Origin: SZAS-103 sp038216155
GTDB taxonomy: Bacteria; Pseudomonadota; Gammaproteobacteria; Xanthomonadales; Xanthomonadaceae
DNA: 64,000 nt
NCBI GenBank assembly: GCA_038216155.1
Contig: JBBQQH010000002.1
Coordinates: forward strand, 32,808 to 96,807
Direction: 5' to 3'
Below the pieces are notes generated by a model. It searched no databases. It was not told the origin of the DNA and saw nothing but the letters and a program-made list of their open reading frames with translations. Position numbers and translations under genes: made by a program. Every line of letters starts with the position of its first letter. The first letter of the stretch is position 1. This document shows, in pieces, positions 36,998 through 46,388 of this stretch.

Positions 36998-38505
36998 ACA
37001 GTTGTCGCGCTTATGCATTGCAGATCCTCGCTGCGGCGGCAGCACTCACGCTGGCCAGTTGCGCCGGCATTCCGGAAAAGCTTGCGCCGCCGACGCTGAC
37101 CGATGCTGCGCCGCTGGCCGGGCTGCCAGTGCCCACAGGTGGCACGTGGCCGGATCGGGATTGGTGGAAGCGCTACCACGACCCGCAACTGGACGCGTTG
37201 ATCGCGCGCGCGCTGCAATCCTCGCCAACCTTGGCGCAAACACAGGCGCGGGTTGTGATTGCCGAGCAGCAGATCGTCGGCAAGCGTGCAGCTGGCGCCC
37301 CGTACCTTGCCAGCAGCGCAACTGTTTCCCGCCAGCGGATCAGCGACAACGGCTTCATTCCGTCGCAATTTATTGGTTTCAGCTGGTATACGCAGGCTGA
37401 TCTTGGCGCGCAGTTTCAGTACGACTTCGATTTCTGGGGCAAGCAGCGTGCGTTGGTGGATGCGTCGGTCGATCAGGCCCGCGCGGCATCCGCCGATCGC
37501 AGTGCGGCGTGGCTGGTGCTGACCAGCAGCGTGGCAGAAACCTATTTCGGCTGGCTGGCCGATGAAGGCCGATTGGCGATGGCCAAACTTCTGATTGCGG
37601 GATTGCAGGATCAGCGGCGCGTGGTGCAAGCACGCGAACGGCAGGGTTTGGAATCGTCCGACCCCAGTAGCAACGCGGCGATTGATTTACAGACCGCGCG
37701 ACAGCAGGAAATCATCATCGAAGGCTCTGCACAGCTACGCAAAGCTAATCTTGCCGCGTTGCTGGGCGTGGCGCCGGCCGAACTGCCCGCGCTTGCGCCG
37801 CGTCCGTTTCCGCAGGTTGCTGTGGCGTTGCCTGCTGATGTCGGAATGGCACTGATCGGTCGGCGTCCGGATATCGCCGCCACCCGTTGGCGGGTCGAGG
37901 CGGCGTCCGAACAGGTGACAAAGGCGCGCGCGGATTTTTATCCTGACATCAGCATCAAGGCATTGATCGGCCTTTCCAGCATCGATCTGGGCAGGCTGTT
38001 CGATTACGGTAGCCGCGTCGCCAACGTGGCGCCGGCGATCAGCCTGCCGCTGTTCGATGGTGGTCGCTTGAAGGCCGCCTATGGCAGCACGCGAGCGCAA
38101 CTCGACCTAGCGATCGCCGACTACAACGCCGCCGTGGTCAACGCCGCGCGCGATGTCGCAACACAGGCGCTGACGCTGCAGCAACTTTCGCAACAGCGCG
38201 CGCAACAGGCGCAGGAAATCGCCGCAGTTGAGCAGACTCGCAAGACTGCTGCTGCGCGCGTGCGTCAGGGTATTGCCGATGACCGCGCCGTGTTGGTCGT
38301 GCAGGTGCGGCTGTTGCGCGAGCAGGACGCTGCGCTGCAACTGGCCGCGCAAAGTCTGGTCACGCAAGCCGAATTGATCCGTGCGCTGGGCGGTGGCTAC
38401 AGCGCAACCGATGCGGGCAGCGACCCCGAGGGCAGCGGCATGCATTTTGATGCTGCACGCAACACTGCCGTACCCAAGACTTCCGACGGAACGAATCACC
38501 CATGA
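36994..38505 (+). CDS. Outer-membrane efflux lipoprotein (NodT/OprM type)
   Basis: TolC-like trimeric channel, 503 residues, with lipobox LASC (Cys23) after the signal peptide, and two repeated outer-membrane efflux domains each with long helices. It links EmrAB to the exterior. Overlaps marR and emrA by ATGA on each side. Confidence 0.92.
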   Translation: MNSCRAYALQILAAAAALTLASCAGIPEKLAPPTLTDAAPLAGLPVPTGGTWPDRDWWKRYHDPQLDALIARALQSSPTLAQTQARVVIAEQQIVGKRAAGAPYLASSATVSRQRISDNGFIPSQFIGFSWYTQADLGAQFQYDFDFWGKQRALVDASVDQARAASADRSAAWLVLTSSVAETYFGWLADEGRLAMAKLLIAGLQDQRRVVQARERQGLESSDPSSNAAIDLQTARQQEIIIEGSAQLRKANLAALLGVAPAELPALAPRPFPQVAVALPADVGMALIGRRPDIAATRWRVEAASEQVTKARADFYPDISIKALIGLSSIDLGRLFDYGSRVANVAPAISLPLFDGGRLKAAYGSTRAQLDLAIADYNAAVVNAARDVATQALTLQQLSQQRAQQAQEIAAVEQTRKTAAARVRQGIADDRAVLVVQVRLLREQDAALQLAAQSLVTQAELIRALGGGYSATDAGSDPEGSGMHFDAARNTAVPKTSDGTNHP

Positions 38506-39782
38506 ACACACACGGTCCCGAGGATCATGCCGATCCTGCAACTTCCGGCAATGACGCTTCCGATGCGCGGGCGAAAGACAAGGCCGTGCTGATGCCCGAC
38601 GGCACACCGGCCAAATCGGTCAAGACCAACGGCAAGCGCCGCGGCATTTTGCTGATCGTTGGCGGCGTATTCGTGCTGATTGGCATTGCTTGGCTGTTGC
38701 TCTGGTTGCTGGTGTTTTCCAAGCGCGAAGTCACCGACAACGCCTACATCGGCGGCAACCAGGTCGGCGTATCGGCGCAGGTCAGCGGCACCGTGATTGC
38801 GGTGCTGGCCGATGACACCGATCACGTCAGCGCCGGCCAGGTGCTGGTGCAGCTCGATCCCACCGATGCCGATGTATCGCAGGCAAAAGCACGCAGCGCG
38901 CTGGCGCAGGCGGTGCGCCAAGTGCGCCAGCAAACCAGCACTGCGTCGCAATTTGATGCGGCCATCGCGCAGCGACGGCTGGCCTTGCAGCAAGCGCAGG
39001 CCGATCTCGCACGACGCGTTCCGTTGCTGGCCGAGCATGCGATCGCAGCGGAAGACGTCACGCACGCGCGCGATGCGGTGGCGGTGGCGCGCGCCGCGCT
39101 TGAGTTGGCGCAACAGCAATCCAGTGCCGCGCACGCGTTGGTGGACGGTGCAAACCTTGCAGATAATCCGCTGGTGGCGCAGGCGCGTGCGGCGTTCCGT
39201 GAGTCGTGGGTCAACGCGCAGCGTGATGCGATCGTCGCGCCGATCGATGGCTATGTCGCCGAACGCAACGTGCAAGTCGGCTCGCGCGTGACCCCCGGGC
39301 AGTCGCTGCTGAAGATCCTGCCGCTCAACAATCTGTGGGTGGACGCCAACTTCAAGGAAGGCCAATTGCAGAAGATTCGCATCGGCCAGCCGGCGGAAGT
39401 GGAAACCGATGTGTACGGCGGCTCGTTCACCTTTCACGGTCATGTTGCCGGCCTCGCCGCCGGCACCGGCAGCGCGTTCGCGTTGCTGCCGCCGCAAAAC
39501 GCGACCGGCAACTGGATCAAGGTGGTGCAGCGCGTGCCGGTTCGGATTGCGCTTGACCCGAAAGAATTGCAAAGCCATCCGCTGCGGATCGGGCTCTCGG
39601 CCACGGTCAAGGTACGCATCACCGACACCAGCGGTTCGGTGCTGGCACAAACCAGCAATAACGCGCCGGTGGGTAGCACGCAGGTATACCAGCGCGATTT
39701 GGCGCGCGCCGATGCCGAAGCCGACGCAATCATCGCGGCTAACGCCGGCAACAACGCCAGCGCCAGTGGCGACACAAACTAA
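38502..39782 (+). CDS. emrA: EmrA-type periplasmic adaptor
   Basis: A 426-residue membrane-fusion protein. One N-terminal helix (about 48-70, ILLIVGGVFVLIGIAWLLLW) anchors it; EVTDNAYIGGNQVGVSAQVS is the biotinyl-lipoyl hallmark of EmrA, followed by a coiled-coil hairpin (about 120-200) and a beta-barrel region. It bridges EmrB and the outer-membrane channel encoded upstream. Confidence 0.92.
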   Translation: MNTHGPEDHADPATSGNDASDARAKDKAVLMPDGTPAKSVKTNGKRRGILLIVGGVFVLIGIAWLLLWLLVFSKREVTDNAYIGGNQVGVSAQVSGTVIAVLADDTDHVSAGQVLVQLDPTDADVSQAKARSALAQAVRQVRQQTSTASQFDAAIAQRRLALQQAQADLARRVPLLAEHAIAAEDVTHARDAVAVARAALELAQQQSSAAHALVDGANLADNPLVAQARAAFRESWVNAQRDAIVAPIDGYVAERNVQVGSRVTPGQSLLKILPLNNLWVDANFKEGQLQKIRIGQPAEVETDVYGGSFTFHGHVAGLAAGTGSAFALLPPQNATGNWIKVVQRVPVRIALDPKELQSHPLRIGLSATVKVRITDTSGSVLAQTSNNAPVGSTQVYQRDLARADAEADAIIAANAGNNASASGDTN

Positions 39783-39809
39783 CCGCCCGCAGCAACCTGT
39801 CCGCAATCC

Positions 39810-41396
39810 ATGTCGAGCATGACCGCCAGCGCCGAACCCGGTGCGCCCGCATCGTCAGCGCAGCCGATCAAGCTGGCGCCAATGCAAGGCGGCGCGCTGG
39901 CGCTGCTGACCGTCGCAATCGCGGCCAGCACCTTTATGGAAGTGCTCGACATCACCATCGTCAACGTCTCGGTGCCGGCGATCGCGGGCAGCCTGAGCGT
40001 GAGCCCGTCCGAAGGCACCTGGGCGATCAGTTCGTATTCGCTGGCCAGCGCAATCATGCAGCCACTGACTGGCTGGATTTCGCGCCGGTTTGGCGAGGTG
40101 CGCACGTTCACCACGTCGGTGTTGCTGTTCGTGCTGTTTTCGATGCTGTGCGGACTCGCGCAAAGCATGCCGATGCTGGTGGTGTTCCGGTTGATGCAAG
40201 GCTTGGTATCGGGGCCGATGGTGCCGCTGTCGATGACCTTGCTGTTGGCGAATTATCCGCAAGCAAAGAAGGGTCTCGCGCTCGGGCTATGGGCGATGAC
40301 CGTGGTGGTGGCGCCGATTTTCGGCCCGATCATCGGCGGCTGGTTTACCGACAACTTGTCGTGGCCGTGGATCTTCTACATCAACGCGCCTGTTGGCGTG
40401 ATGGCCGGGTTTATCGTCTGGCGCTTGCTGCGTAACCGCGAATCACCGACTGCGAAAGTGCCGATCGACAAGATCGGATTGGGCTTGCTGGTCATTGGCG
40501 TGGGCTCGCTGCAGTTCATGCTCGATAACGGCAATGACAAGGACTGGTTCTCCTCGCCGCTGATTCTCGCGCTGGGCATCATCGCGGTGATCAGCCTGGT
40601 GTTTCTGGTGGTTTGGGAGCTGACCGACGAACATCCGGTGGTCGACCTCAGCCTGTTTCGAAAACGCAACTTCACGGTTGGCGTGATCGCGCTGTCGATG
40701 GGCATGTTCGGATTTTTCGGCATCAACGTCGTGTACCCGTTGTGGCTGCAGACCACGCTGGGCTACACCGCGACCTGGGCGGGCCTGGCCACTGCGCCGG
40801 TCGGGATCATGGCATTCCTGATCTCGCCGATTGTCGGTCGCAACGTGCAGAAGTTGGAACTGCGCTGGCTGGTGAGTTTCGCGTTTTTGGTGTTCGCCTT
40901 TACCGCGCACTGGTTTTCCACCTTCAACGCCGATGCCTCGTTTGCGCAGCTGATCATGCCGCGACTGGTGCAGGGCATCGGTATTGCCTGCTTCTTCGTG
41001 CCGCTGCAGCAAATCATCCTGTCCGGCCTCAAGCCCGGTGAAGTCGCGTCGGCATCTGGCTTGTCGAACTTTTTCCGAACCATCGCAGGCAGCATCTCAA
41101 CCGCGTTGACGGTGACCTTGTGGCAGCACCGCGCCGACTACCACCATGCCGTACTGGCCGAACACGTCGCCGAAGGCAACGCTGGCGCGACCGCCTATAT
41201 CGACCAGCTGCACGCGATGGGCATGCAGGGCGCAACTGCGTTTGCGCAGATCGAAGGCGTGGTGCGGCGGCAGGCGTTCACGATGGCAGTCAACGATATC
41301 TTCTGGATGTTCAGCATGATGTTTCTGGCAATTATCTTCATCGTCTGGCTATCGCGCCCGCCGTTTGGCACCGTCGGCGCAGATGGCGCGCACTGA
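39810..41396 (+). CDS. emrB: EmrB-type MFS multidrug transporter
   Basis: A 528-residue DHA2-family proton antiporter with 14 predicted membrane helices. The N-terminal motif LDITIVNVSVPAIAGSL and the RLMQGLVSGPMVPLSM segment are typical of EmrB. It begins 27 bases after emrA; ATG 39819 is an alternative. The operon exports hydrophobic toxic compounds by homology. Confidence 0.93.
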   Translation: MSSMTASAEPGAPASSAQPIKLAPMQGGALALLTVAIAASTFMEVLDITIVNVSVPAIAGSLSVSPSEGTWAISSYSLASAIMQPLTGWISRRFGEVRTFTTSVLLFVLFSMLCGLAQSMPMLVVFRLMQGLVSGPMVPLSMTLLLANYPQAKKGLALGLWAMTVVVAPIFGPIIGGWFTDNLSWPWIFYINAPVGVMAGFIVWRLLRNRESPTAKVPIDKIGLGLLVIGVGSLQFMLDNGNDKDWFSSPLILALGIIAVISLVFLVVWELTDEHPVVDLSLFRKRNFTVGVIALSMGMFGFFGINVVYPLWLQTTLGYTATWAGLATAPVGIMAFLISPIVGRNVQKLELRWLVSFAFLVFAFTAHWFSTFNADASFAQLIMPRLVQGIGIACFFVPLQQIILSGLKPGEVASASGLSNFFRTIAGSISTALTVTLWQHRADYHHAVLAEHVAEGNAGATAYIDQLHAMGMQGATAFAQIEGVVRRQAFTMAVNDIFWMFSMMFLAIIFIVWLSRPPFGTVGADGAH

Positions 41397-41422
41397 GTGA
41401 TGCATCTGCACGGCTAGATGCG

Positions 41423-41815
41423 ATGCATCGCTTTCGCTGGTCGACATGGAGCGTGCTGCGCGACTCGGCCAGCCTGGCGCTGGACATGGTGTCGCACGGG
41501 ATTGATCTGGCCGAAGTCGATCGCGAACTGCTCGCATTGCCGTGCGTGTGCGAAGCGCACGACCTGCACGTGTGGGCGTTGAGCACCACCGAAACCGCGC
41601 TGACTGCGCATTTCATCCGGCTGCCGCCAACAGCCTTGGCAACCGTCTAAAATGATGTGCTAGGTGGCGCGCAGCCGACGACCGACGGCAGCGAGCTGGT
41701 CACGCAGGCTTCCTCCTTGCTGCAATCGCGGTTCGGGATCGGCCACAGCACCGTGCAGATCGAAGCCGCCGAATCCGTCGATTACTGCGTACTTAGGTCG
41801 CAACACACGTTCTGA
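41423..41815 (+). pseudogene. Remnant of a cation diffusion facilitator (CzcD-like)
   Basis: The translation starting near WSVLRDSASLALDMVSHGID and continuing AEVDRELLALPCVCEAHDLH, VWALSTTETALTAHFI, then after an in-frame TAA (41648-41650) LVTQASSLLQSRFGIGHSTV, reads as the last membrane helix and cytoplasmic domain of a CDF zinc exporter. The first half of the gene is absent and the reading frame contains a stop. Directly follows emrB. Confidence 0.85.
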
Positions 41816-41935
41816 TTTTTCGAATCAACGTTCTCCTCTCAAACCGGAGAGCAAGGTCTACTGGTGGCGAGACAGCAGCGGCAACAGAGGCCGTCACATT
41901 ACTGAATCGTCACCAGTTGAATAGGCGCGACCCGA

Positions 41936-41952
41936 ACGTTATATGATAACGT
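41936..41952. promoter_or_regulatory. Zur-type operator
   Basis: ACGTTAT-ATG-ATAACGT: perfect seven-base arms around a three-base centre. The core GTTATATGATAAC differs at one position from the proteobacterial Zur consensus GTTATANTATAAC. It lies 30 bases upstream of the GTG start of the outer-membrane gene, where bound Zur would block transcription when zinc is plentiful. Confidence 0.85.
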
Positions 41953-41982
41953 CAATGTCCGCTCCCCACCGGTGTCCCAATC

Positions 41983-43383
41983 GTGCGCTATCGCCTTTTG
42001 TCCGCCTGCGTGCTTGCCGCACTCGCTTTACCCGCCATCAGCCCATCGGCGTGGGCGGGCTCGTTAGAACAGCACAAGATCGCCGACCTCGAAGCGCGGG
42101 TGAAGAGGCTCGAAGCCAACGCCGCCGCGATACAGAAGCAAAACGCCGACGCGCTCGCCGCGTTGCAGGCCACCCGCGCGCAGATGGACGAGATCAAGAC
42201 CGCGCAGCAAACCGCCGCCGAAGTGACAGCAGCAGCAGTCGCCGCGTCCGAACCTCAGGTCGAATCAGCCGCCCCCGCGGCCGCACCCACGGGCGCCAAT
42301 GGCAACTCGTTCAACCCCGGCATTAGCGTCATTCTCAATGGTGCCTATGCGCACAACTCGCTCGATCCGGGCCAGTACGTCCGCGCCGGATTTCCGCTGG
42401 CTGGTGGCGCCGGTCCGCCGGCGCAAGGGCTGTCGATCGCCGAAAGCGAGGTTAACCTGACCGCCAACATCGACGAAAAGTTTTACGGTCAGCTCACTCT
42501 CACAGCGTCCAACGACCACGGACAGGATCACGTGGGCGTTGAGAACGCGTACATCGAAACGACGTCATTGGCCAATGGATTTGGCGTGCGTGCCGGGCGC
42601 TTCTTCTCCGACATCGGCTACCTCAATAGTCACCATACGCACACCGACAATTTCTACGATCGACCACTTGCCTATCAGGCATTTCTCGGCAGCCAGTACG
42701 GCGACGACGGCGTGCAGCTTCATTGGCTGGCACCGACGCCGATCTTTCTGCAATTTGGCGCCGAGGCGTTCGCTGGCAATCAGTTTCCCAGCGGTGGCGG
42801 CCGCCATGGAGGCGTTGGTGTAACCACCGCATTCGTCAAGGCCGGAGGCGATATCGGCGACTCGACCTCGTGGCTAGCGGGCCTGTCGGCGCTGCATTCG
42901 CAAACCGCCGGCTCAGACGATGGGTTCAGCGGAAGCGAGCGGCTTTACATTGCAGACGGCACCTTGAAGTGGGCGCCCAATGGCAACCTCAAGGACGGCG
43001 GTTTCACCGTGCGCGGCGAATACATGTCAGAGCATCGCAATGGCGACTACACGGTGGCGGCCGTTCCGAAGCCGGGCGACCCGCTGATCAACCAACCGTG
43101 GACGGGATCGCGCCGCGGCGGTTATTTGGAAGCGCTGTACCGCATCAATCGAAATTGGGAGGCCGGCTATCGTTATGACAAGTTATGGGCCGACCACGGC
43201 GGTCCGTTTGCCAGCCTGTTCGATCCCTATCGTCACACCCTGGAGCTGACTTGGCTCAACAGTGAGTTCAGCCTGGTACGCCTGCAATACAGTCGCGACA
43301 ATCCCAATCCGTTCGACGTTGACAACATTTTTACCCTGCAATACCAGGTCGCCCTCGGCGCACACGGTGCACATGCGTTCTGA
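41983..43383 (+). CDS. Outer-membrane barrel protein, probable zinc-regulated porin
   Basis: A 466-residue protein with a signal peptide (cleaved near residue 25), a coiled coil at about 30-85 (QHKIADLEARVKRLEANAAA), a linker of Ala/Pro, and a C-terminal beta-barrel from about 105 to the terminal aromatic residue (AHAF). There is no TonB box or plug. A histidine cluster HHTHTD lies near 212-217 in the conserved YLNSHHTHTDNFYDRPLAYQ segment. Placement under a Zur box and ahead of a zinc-binding protein suggests metal passage across the outer membrane; this is inference. Confidence 0.75.
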   Translation: MRYRLLSACVLAALALPAISPSAWAGSLEQHKIADLEARVKRLEANAAAIQKQNADALAALQATRAQMDEIKTAQQTAAEVTAAAVAASEPQVESAAPAAAPTGANGNSFNPGISVILNGAYAHNSLDPGQYVRAGFPLAGGAGPPAQGLSIAESEVNLTANIDEKFYGQLTLTASNDHGQDHVGVENAYIETTSLANGFGVRAGRFFSDIGYLNSHHTHTDNFYDRPLAYQAFLGSQYGDDGVQLHWLAPTPIFLQFGAEAFAGNQFPSGGGRHGGVGVTTAFVKAGGDIGDSTSWLAGLSALHSQTAGSDDGFSGSERLYIADGTLKWAPNGNLKDGGFTVRGEYMSEHRNGDYTVAAVPKPGDPLINQPWTGSRRGGYLEALYRINRNWEAGYRYDKLWADHGGPFASLFDPYRHTLELTWLNSEFSLVRLQYSRDNPNPFDVDNIFTLQYQVALGAHGAHAF

Positions 43384-43452
43384 AAATTGACAGGACGTCG
43401 TCCGCCTTACCGCATTGAACACGTCGGCTCTATTCGCAGTCCTATTCCTAAT

Positions 43453-43478
43453 CCGTTCGTGGTGATTCTGTCGAGCCA
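43453..43478. repeat. REP-like half element
   Basis: CCGTTCGTGGTGATTCTGTC followed by GAGCCA matches the arm of the inverted repeat at 54279-54353 (complement of TGGTTCGACAGGCTCACCAC). Here it stands alone between the outer-membrane gene and the binding-protein gene, 25 bases before the ATG of the latter. Confidence 0.6.
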
Positions 43479-43502
43479 CACAACACCCGCAAAGGAACGT
43501 AC

Positions 43503-44405
43503 ATGAACAAGCTAGTCCTCACTGCCATCCTCGCAACGGCCGCTAGTACGGCGATGCCCGCACAGGCCAAATTGCAGGTGTTCGCCTGCGAACCCGAGTG
43601 GGCCGCAATGGTGCAGGAGCTGGCCGGAGACAAGGTCGGCGTGGATGTCGCCACCACCGCGCTGCAGGACGTGCACCAGATCGAGGCGAAGCCGAGCCTG
43701 ATCGCAAAGATTCGTCGCGCCGACCTGACCGTCTGCGATGGTGCGGAACTGGAGATTGGCTGGCTGCCGAAGCTGATCCAACAATCGGGCAACCAGAAAG
43801 TGGCGTCCGGCGCGGGCTCGTTCATGGCCGCCAGCCAAGTGGTAACCCTTGAAAAACCGACCGCCCTCGATCGCGCCAACGGCGACGTGCATCCAGAAGG
43901 CAATCCGCATGTGCAGATGGACCCGCACCGCATGTTGACCATTGCCAAGGCGCTCGATGCACGACTGGTGCAGCTCGATCCGGCCAACGCTGCGACGTAT
44001 CAATCGCGCCTTGCCGATTTCTCCGCGCGCTGGACTGCCGCAATCGCGCGCTGGCAGGCCAAGGCCGCGCCGCTAAAGGGTCGCAACATCGTGGTCCATC
44101 ATAACGCCTGGATTTACCTGACCGACTGGCTCGGAATGCACATCGTCGGTTCACTTGAACCCAAGCCCGGAGTGCCGCCCACCAGCGGTCATCTGGCCAG
44201 CCTGATCGACACCACCAAGAGTTCGCACACGCTGGCGATCGTGCGTGGCGCTTATCAGGATTCCAAGGCCAGCCAGTGGTTGTCCGACCACACGGGAGTG
44301 CCCGCAATCGCGCTGCCGTTCACGGTTGGCGGCGATGCGCAGGCGAAGGATCTTTTCGGCATGTACGACTCGACCATCGACAAGCTGCTCGGCGCCGCGA
44401 AATGA
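43503..44405 (+). CDS. ZnuA-like metal-binding lipoprotein-free SBP
   Basis: Cluster A-I periplasmic solute-binding protein of the zinc/manganese ABC family, 300 residues, with signal peptide 1-21. Likely ligands are the histidines in QDVHQIEAKPS, GNPHVQMDPHRM and VVHHNAWIY, plus acidic residues near the C-terminus. A good ribosome binding site, AAAGGAA, precedes the ATG. It overlaps the permease gene by ATGA. Zinc is the most likely cargo given the Zur box upstream. Confidence 0.88.
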   Translation: MNKLVLTAILATAASTAMPAQAKLQVFACEPEWAAMVQELAGDKVGVDVATTALQDVHQIEAKPSLIAKIRRADLTVCDGAELEIGWLPKLIQQSGNQKVASGAGSFMAASQVVTLEKPTALDRANGDVHPEGNPHVQMDPHRMLTIAKALDARLVQLDPANAATYQSRLADFSARWTAAIARWQAKAAPLKGRNIVVHHNAWIYLTDWLGMHIVGSLEPKPGVPPTSGHLASLIDTTKSSHTLAIVRGAYQDSKASQWLSDHTGVPAIALPFTVGGDAQAKDLFGMYDSTIDKLLGAAK

Positions 44406-45214
44406 CGCTGGACGGCCTTGATATCCGCATCCTCGGACCGGCCTGCGTGGCCGGCATCATCGTGTTGTCCACGCACGTGCCGCTGGGACGCCAAGTGCTG
44501 TCGCGCGGGATCATCTTCATCGACCTGGCCATTGCGCAGATCGCCGCATTGGGCGTGATCCTTGCGCAGTTTTTTGGCGTCGACGAGGCGAGCTTCAAGA
44601 TCCAGATCGCTGCGGCCGCTGCTGCCCTGCTCGGCGCCGGATTGCTGGCGTGGACGGATCGCCGCTGGCCGCAATATCAGGAACCACTGATCGGCACGTT
44701 GTTCGTGCTGGCGGCGACCGGTGGACTATTGCTGCTCGCCAACAATCCGCAAGGCGGCGAGCATCTCAAGGATTTGCTGGTTGGGCAGATTCTGTGGGTC
44801 AGTTTCAAGCAGTTGATCCCTGCGGCGATTCTCTCGGCTATCCTGCTGGTGCTGCTGTGGCTGCGCCGTGATCGCCTGTTTGGCCTGGTGTTTTATGGCC
44901 TGTTTGCACTGGCGATCACTGTCTCGGTGCAGTTGGTCGGCGTGTATCTGGTGTTTGCCAGCCTGATCGTACCGGCGCTCGCAACAGCCGGCATGCGCGG
45001 CCGCGCGCAACTGACAACGGCCTACATCATCGGTCTCGCGGGCTACGTGTTCGGACTGGCGCTGTCGGCGGTGTTCGACCTGCCCAGCGGCGCGATGATC
45101 GTGTGGACGCTGGCTGCCTGCGCGATTCTGGCGCAACTAGTGCCGGCCGTGCGGCGCTCGCATCCACCACGCGGCGGGCACGCAAGTGATGGGGAATCGA
45201 TCGCCCGCGAATGA
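44402..45214 (+). CDS. ZnuB-like metal ABC permease
   Basis: A 270-residue ABC-3 family membrane protein with about eight helices (for example FIDLAIAQIAALGVILAQFF and VQLVGVYLVFASLIVPALAT). It is coupled to the binding protein by an ATGA overlap. No gene for the cognate ATPase is present upstream or downstream in the window, so the transporter must borrow one from elsewhere, or is incomplete. Confidence 0.9.
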   Translation: MTLDGLDIRILGPACVAGIIVLSTHVPLGRQVLSRGIIFIDLAIAQIAALGVILAQFFGVDEASFKIQIAAAAAALLGAGLLAWTDRRWPQYQEPLIGTLFVLAATGGLLLLANNPQGGEHLKDLLVGQILWVSFKQLIPAAILSAILLVLLWLRRDRLFGLVFYGLFALAITVSVQLVGVYLVFASLIVPALATAGMRGRAQLTTAYIIGLAGYVFGLALSAVFDLPSGAMIVWTLAACAILAQLVPAVRRSHPPRGGHASDGESIARE

Positions 45215-45284
45215 CGCCGCGCGGTTCGCAACCTGTCGCAATCGCATCTCGGCCGCTGAGACGCCCGCATCGCAAAATGACGAC

Positions 45285-46388
45285 ATGCGCCGACCAGAAA
45301 CGCCAAAGCTGATCAAGGGTCGCGGCACCAGCGCCCAGCCCGACAACCGATTCTTTTCCACGCACGTCGAAGCGATCGACGACGGCTGGGACACGCCGCA
45401 CTGGCTGGATGCCGATGGCGAACTGCCAGCGCCGGTGCGCACTCAAGTGACTGAAGAAACCGCGCGCAGCATCATCAGTCGCAATCAGTCGCCGGATATT
45501 GCTTTCAGCCAGTCGATCAATCCGTATCGCGGCTGCGAACACGGCTGCGTGTACTGTTTCGCACGGCCAACGCATGCGTATCTCGATCTCTCGCCCGGGC
45601 TGGATTTCGAGACCAAGCTATACGCCAAGACCAACGCACTCGAGCGCTTGAGGATCGAACTCGCGCGTCCGAATTACGCGTGTTCGCCGATCGCGCTGGG
45701 CATCAATACCGATGCCTACCAGCCGATTGAACGCGAGTATCGGATCACTCGCGGCCTGCTGGAATTGCTAGCCGAATGCCGACATCCGGTGAGCCTGATC
45801 ACCAAGAACGCGATGGTAGAGCGCGACCTCGATCTGCTGGCGCCGATGGCGGCGCAGGGATTGGTCACGGTGTTCTTCTCGATCACCACGCTCGACAACC
45901 AGCTCGCCGCAAAGATGGAACCGCGCGCCTCCGCGCCGCATCGCAAGCTGCAGGCGATCCGCAACTTGCGTGAGGCCGGCGTGCCGGTCGGGGTGATGGT
46001 CGCGCCGGTGATTCCGCTGATTACCGATCCCGAGCTTGAACATATTCTGGACGCGTCACATGAAGCCGGCGCGCGCGCGGCCGGTTACGTGTTGCTGCGG
46101 CTGCCACACGAAATCAAGGACCTGTTTCGCGACTGGCTGGCGACGCGGTTTCCCGATCGCGCCGAGCACGTGATGAGCGTGATCCGGCAGATGCGCGGCG
46201 GCAAGGACTACGACAGCACCTTCGGCAAACGCATGCGCGGTGAAGGCGTGTTCGCCGAGCTGCTGGCAAAGCGCTTCGCGCGCGCGTACGCAAAACTCGG
46301 TTATGGACGCTTGCCGCCGTTACGCAACGACCTGTTCCTAGCGCCAGCGAAAATCGCCGAGCCCTCGCCGCAAGCTGATTTGTTTTAG
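45285..46388 (+). CDS. Radical SAM protein, PA0069 family
   Basis: A 367-residue radical SAM enzyme with the [4Fe-4S] motif CEHGCVYC (Cys-x3-Cys-x2-Cys) followed by FARPTHAYLDL. The PA0069 subgroup is related to SplB-like proteins but its reaction is unknown. The ATG at 45285 gives the family N-terminus MRRPETPKLIKGRG; starts at 45186/45189 would overlap the permease. Confidence 0.88.
   Translation: MRRPETPKLIKGRGTSAQPDNRFFSTHVEAIDDGWDTPHWLDADGELPAPVRTQVTEETARSIISRNQSPDIAFSQSINPYRGCEHGCVYCFARPTHAYLDLSPGLDFETKLYAKTNALERLRIELARPNYACSPIALGINTDAYQPIEREYRITRGLLELLAECRHPVSLITKNAMVERDLDLLAPMAAQGLVTVFFSITTLDNQLAAKMEPRASAPHRKLQAIRNLREAGVPVGVMVAPVIPLITDPELEHILDASHEAGARAAGYVLLRLPHEIKDLFRDWLATRFPDRAEHVMSVIRQMRGGKDYDSTFGKRMRGEGVFAELLAKRFARAYAKLGYGRLPPLRNDLFLAPAKIAEPSPQADLF

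Noticed and set aside
38496..39806. 436-codon minus-strand frame
   Set aside because: Antisense to emrA, which has clear motifs and coupling to its neighbours.
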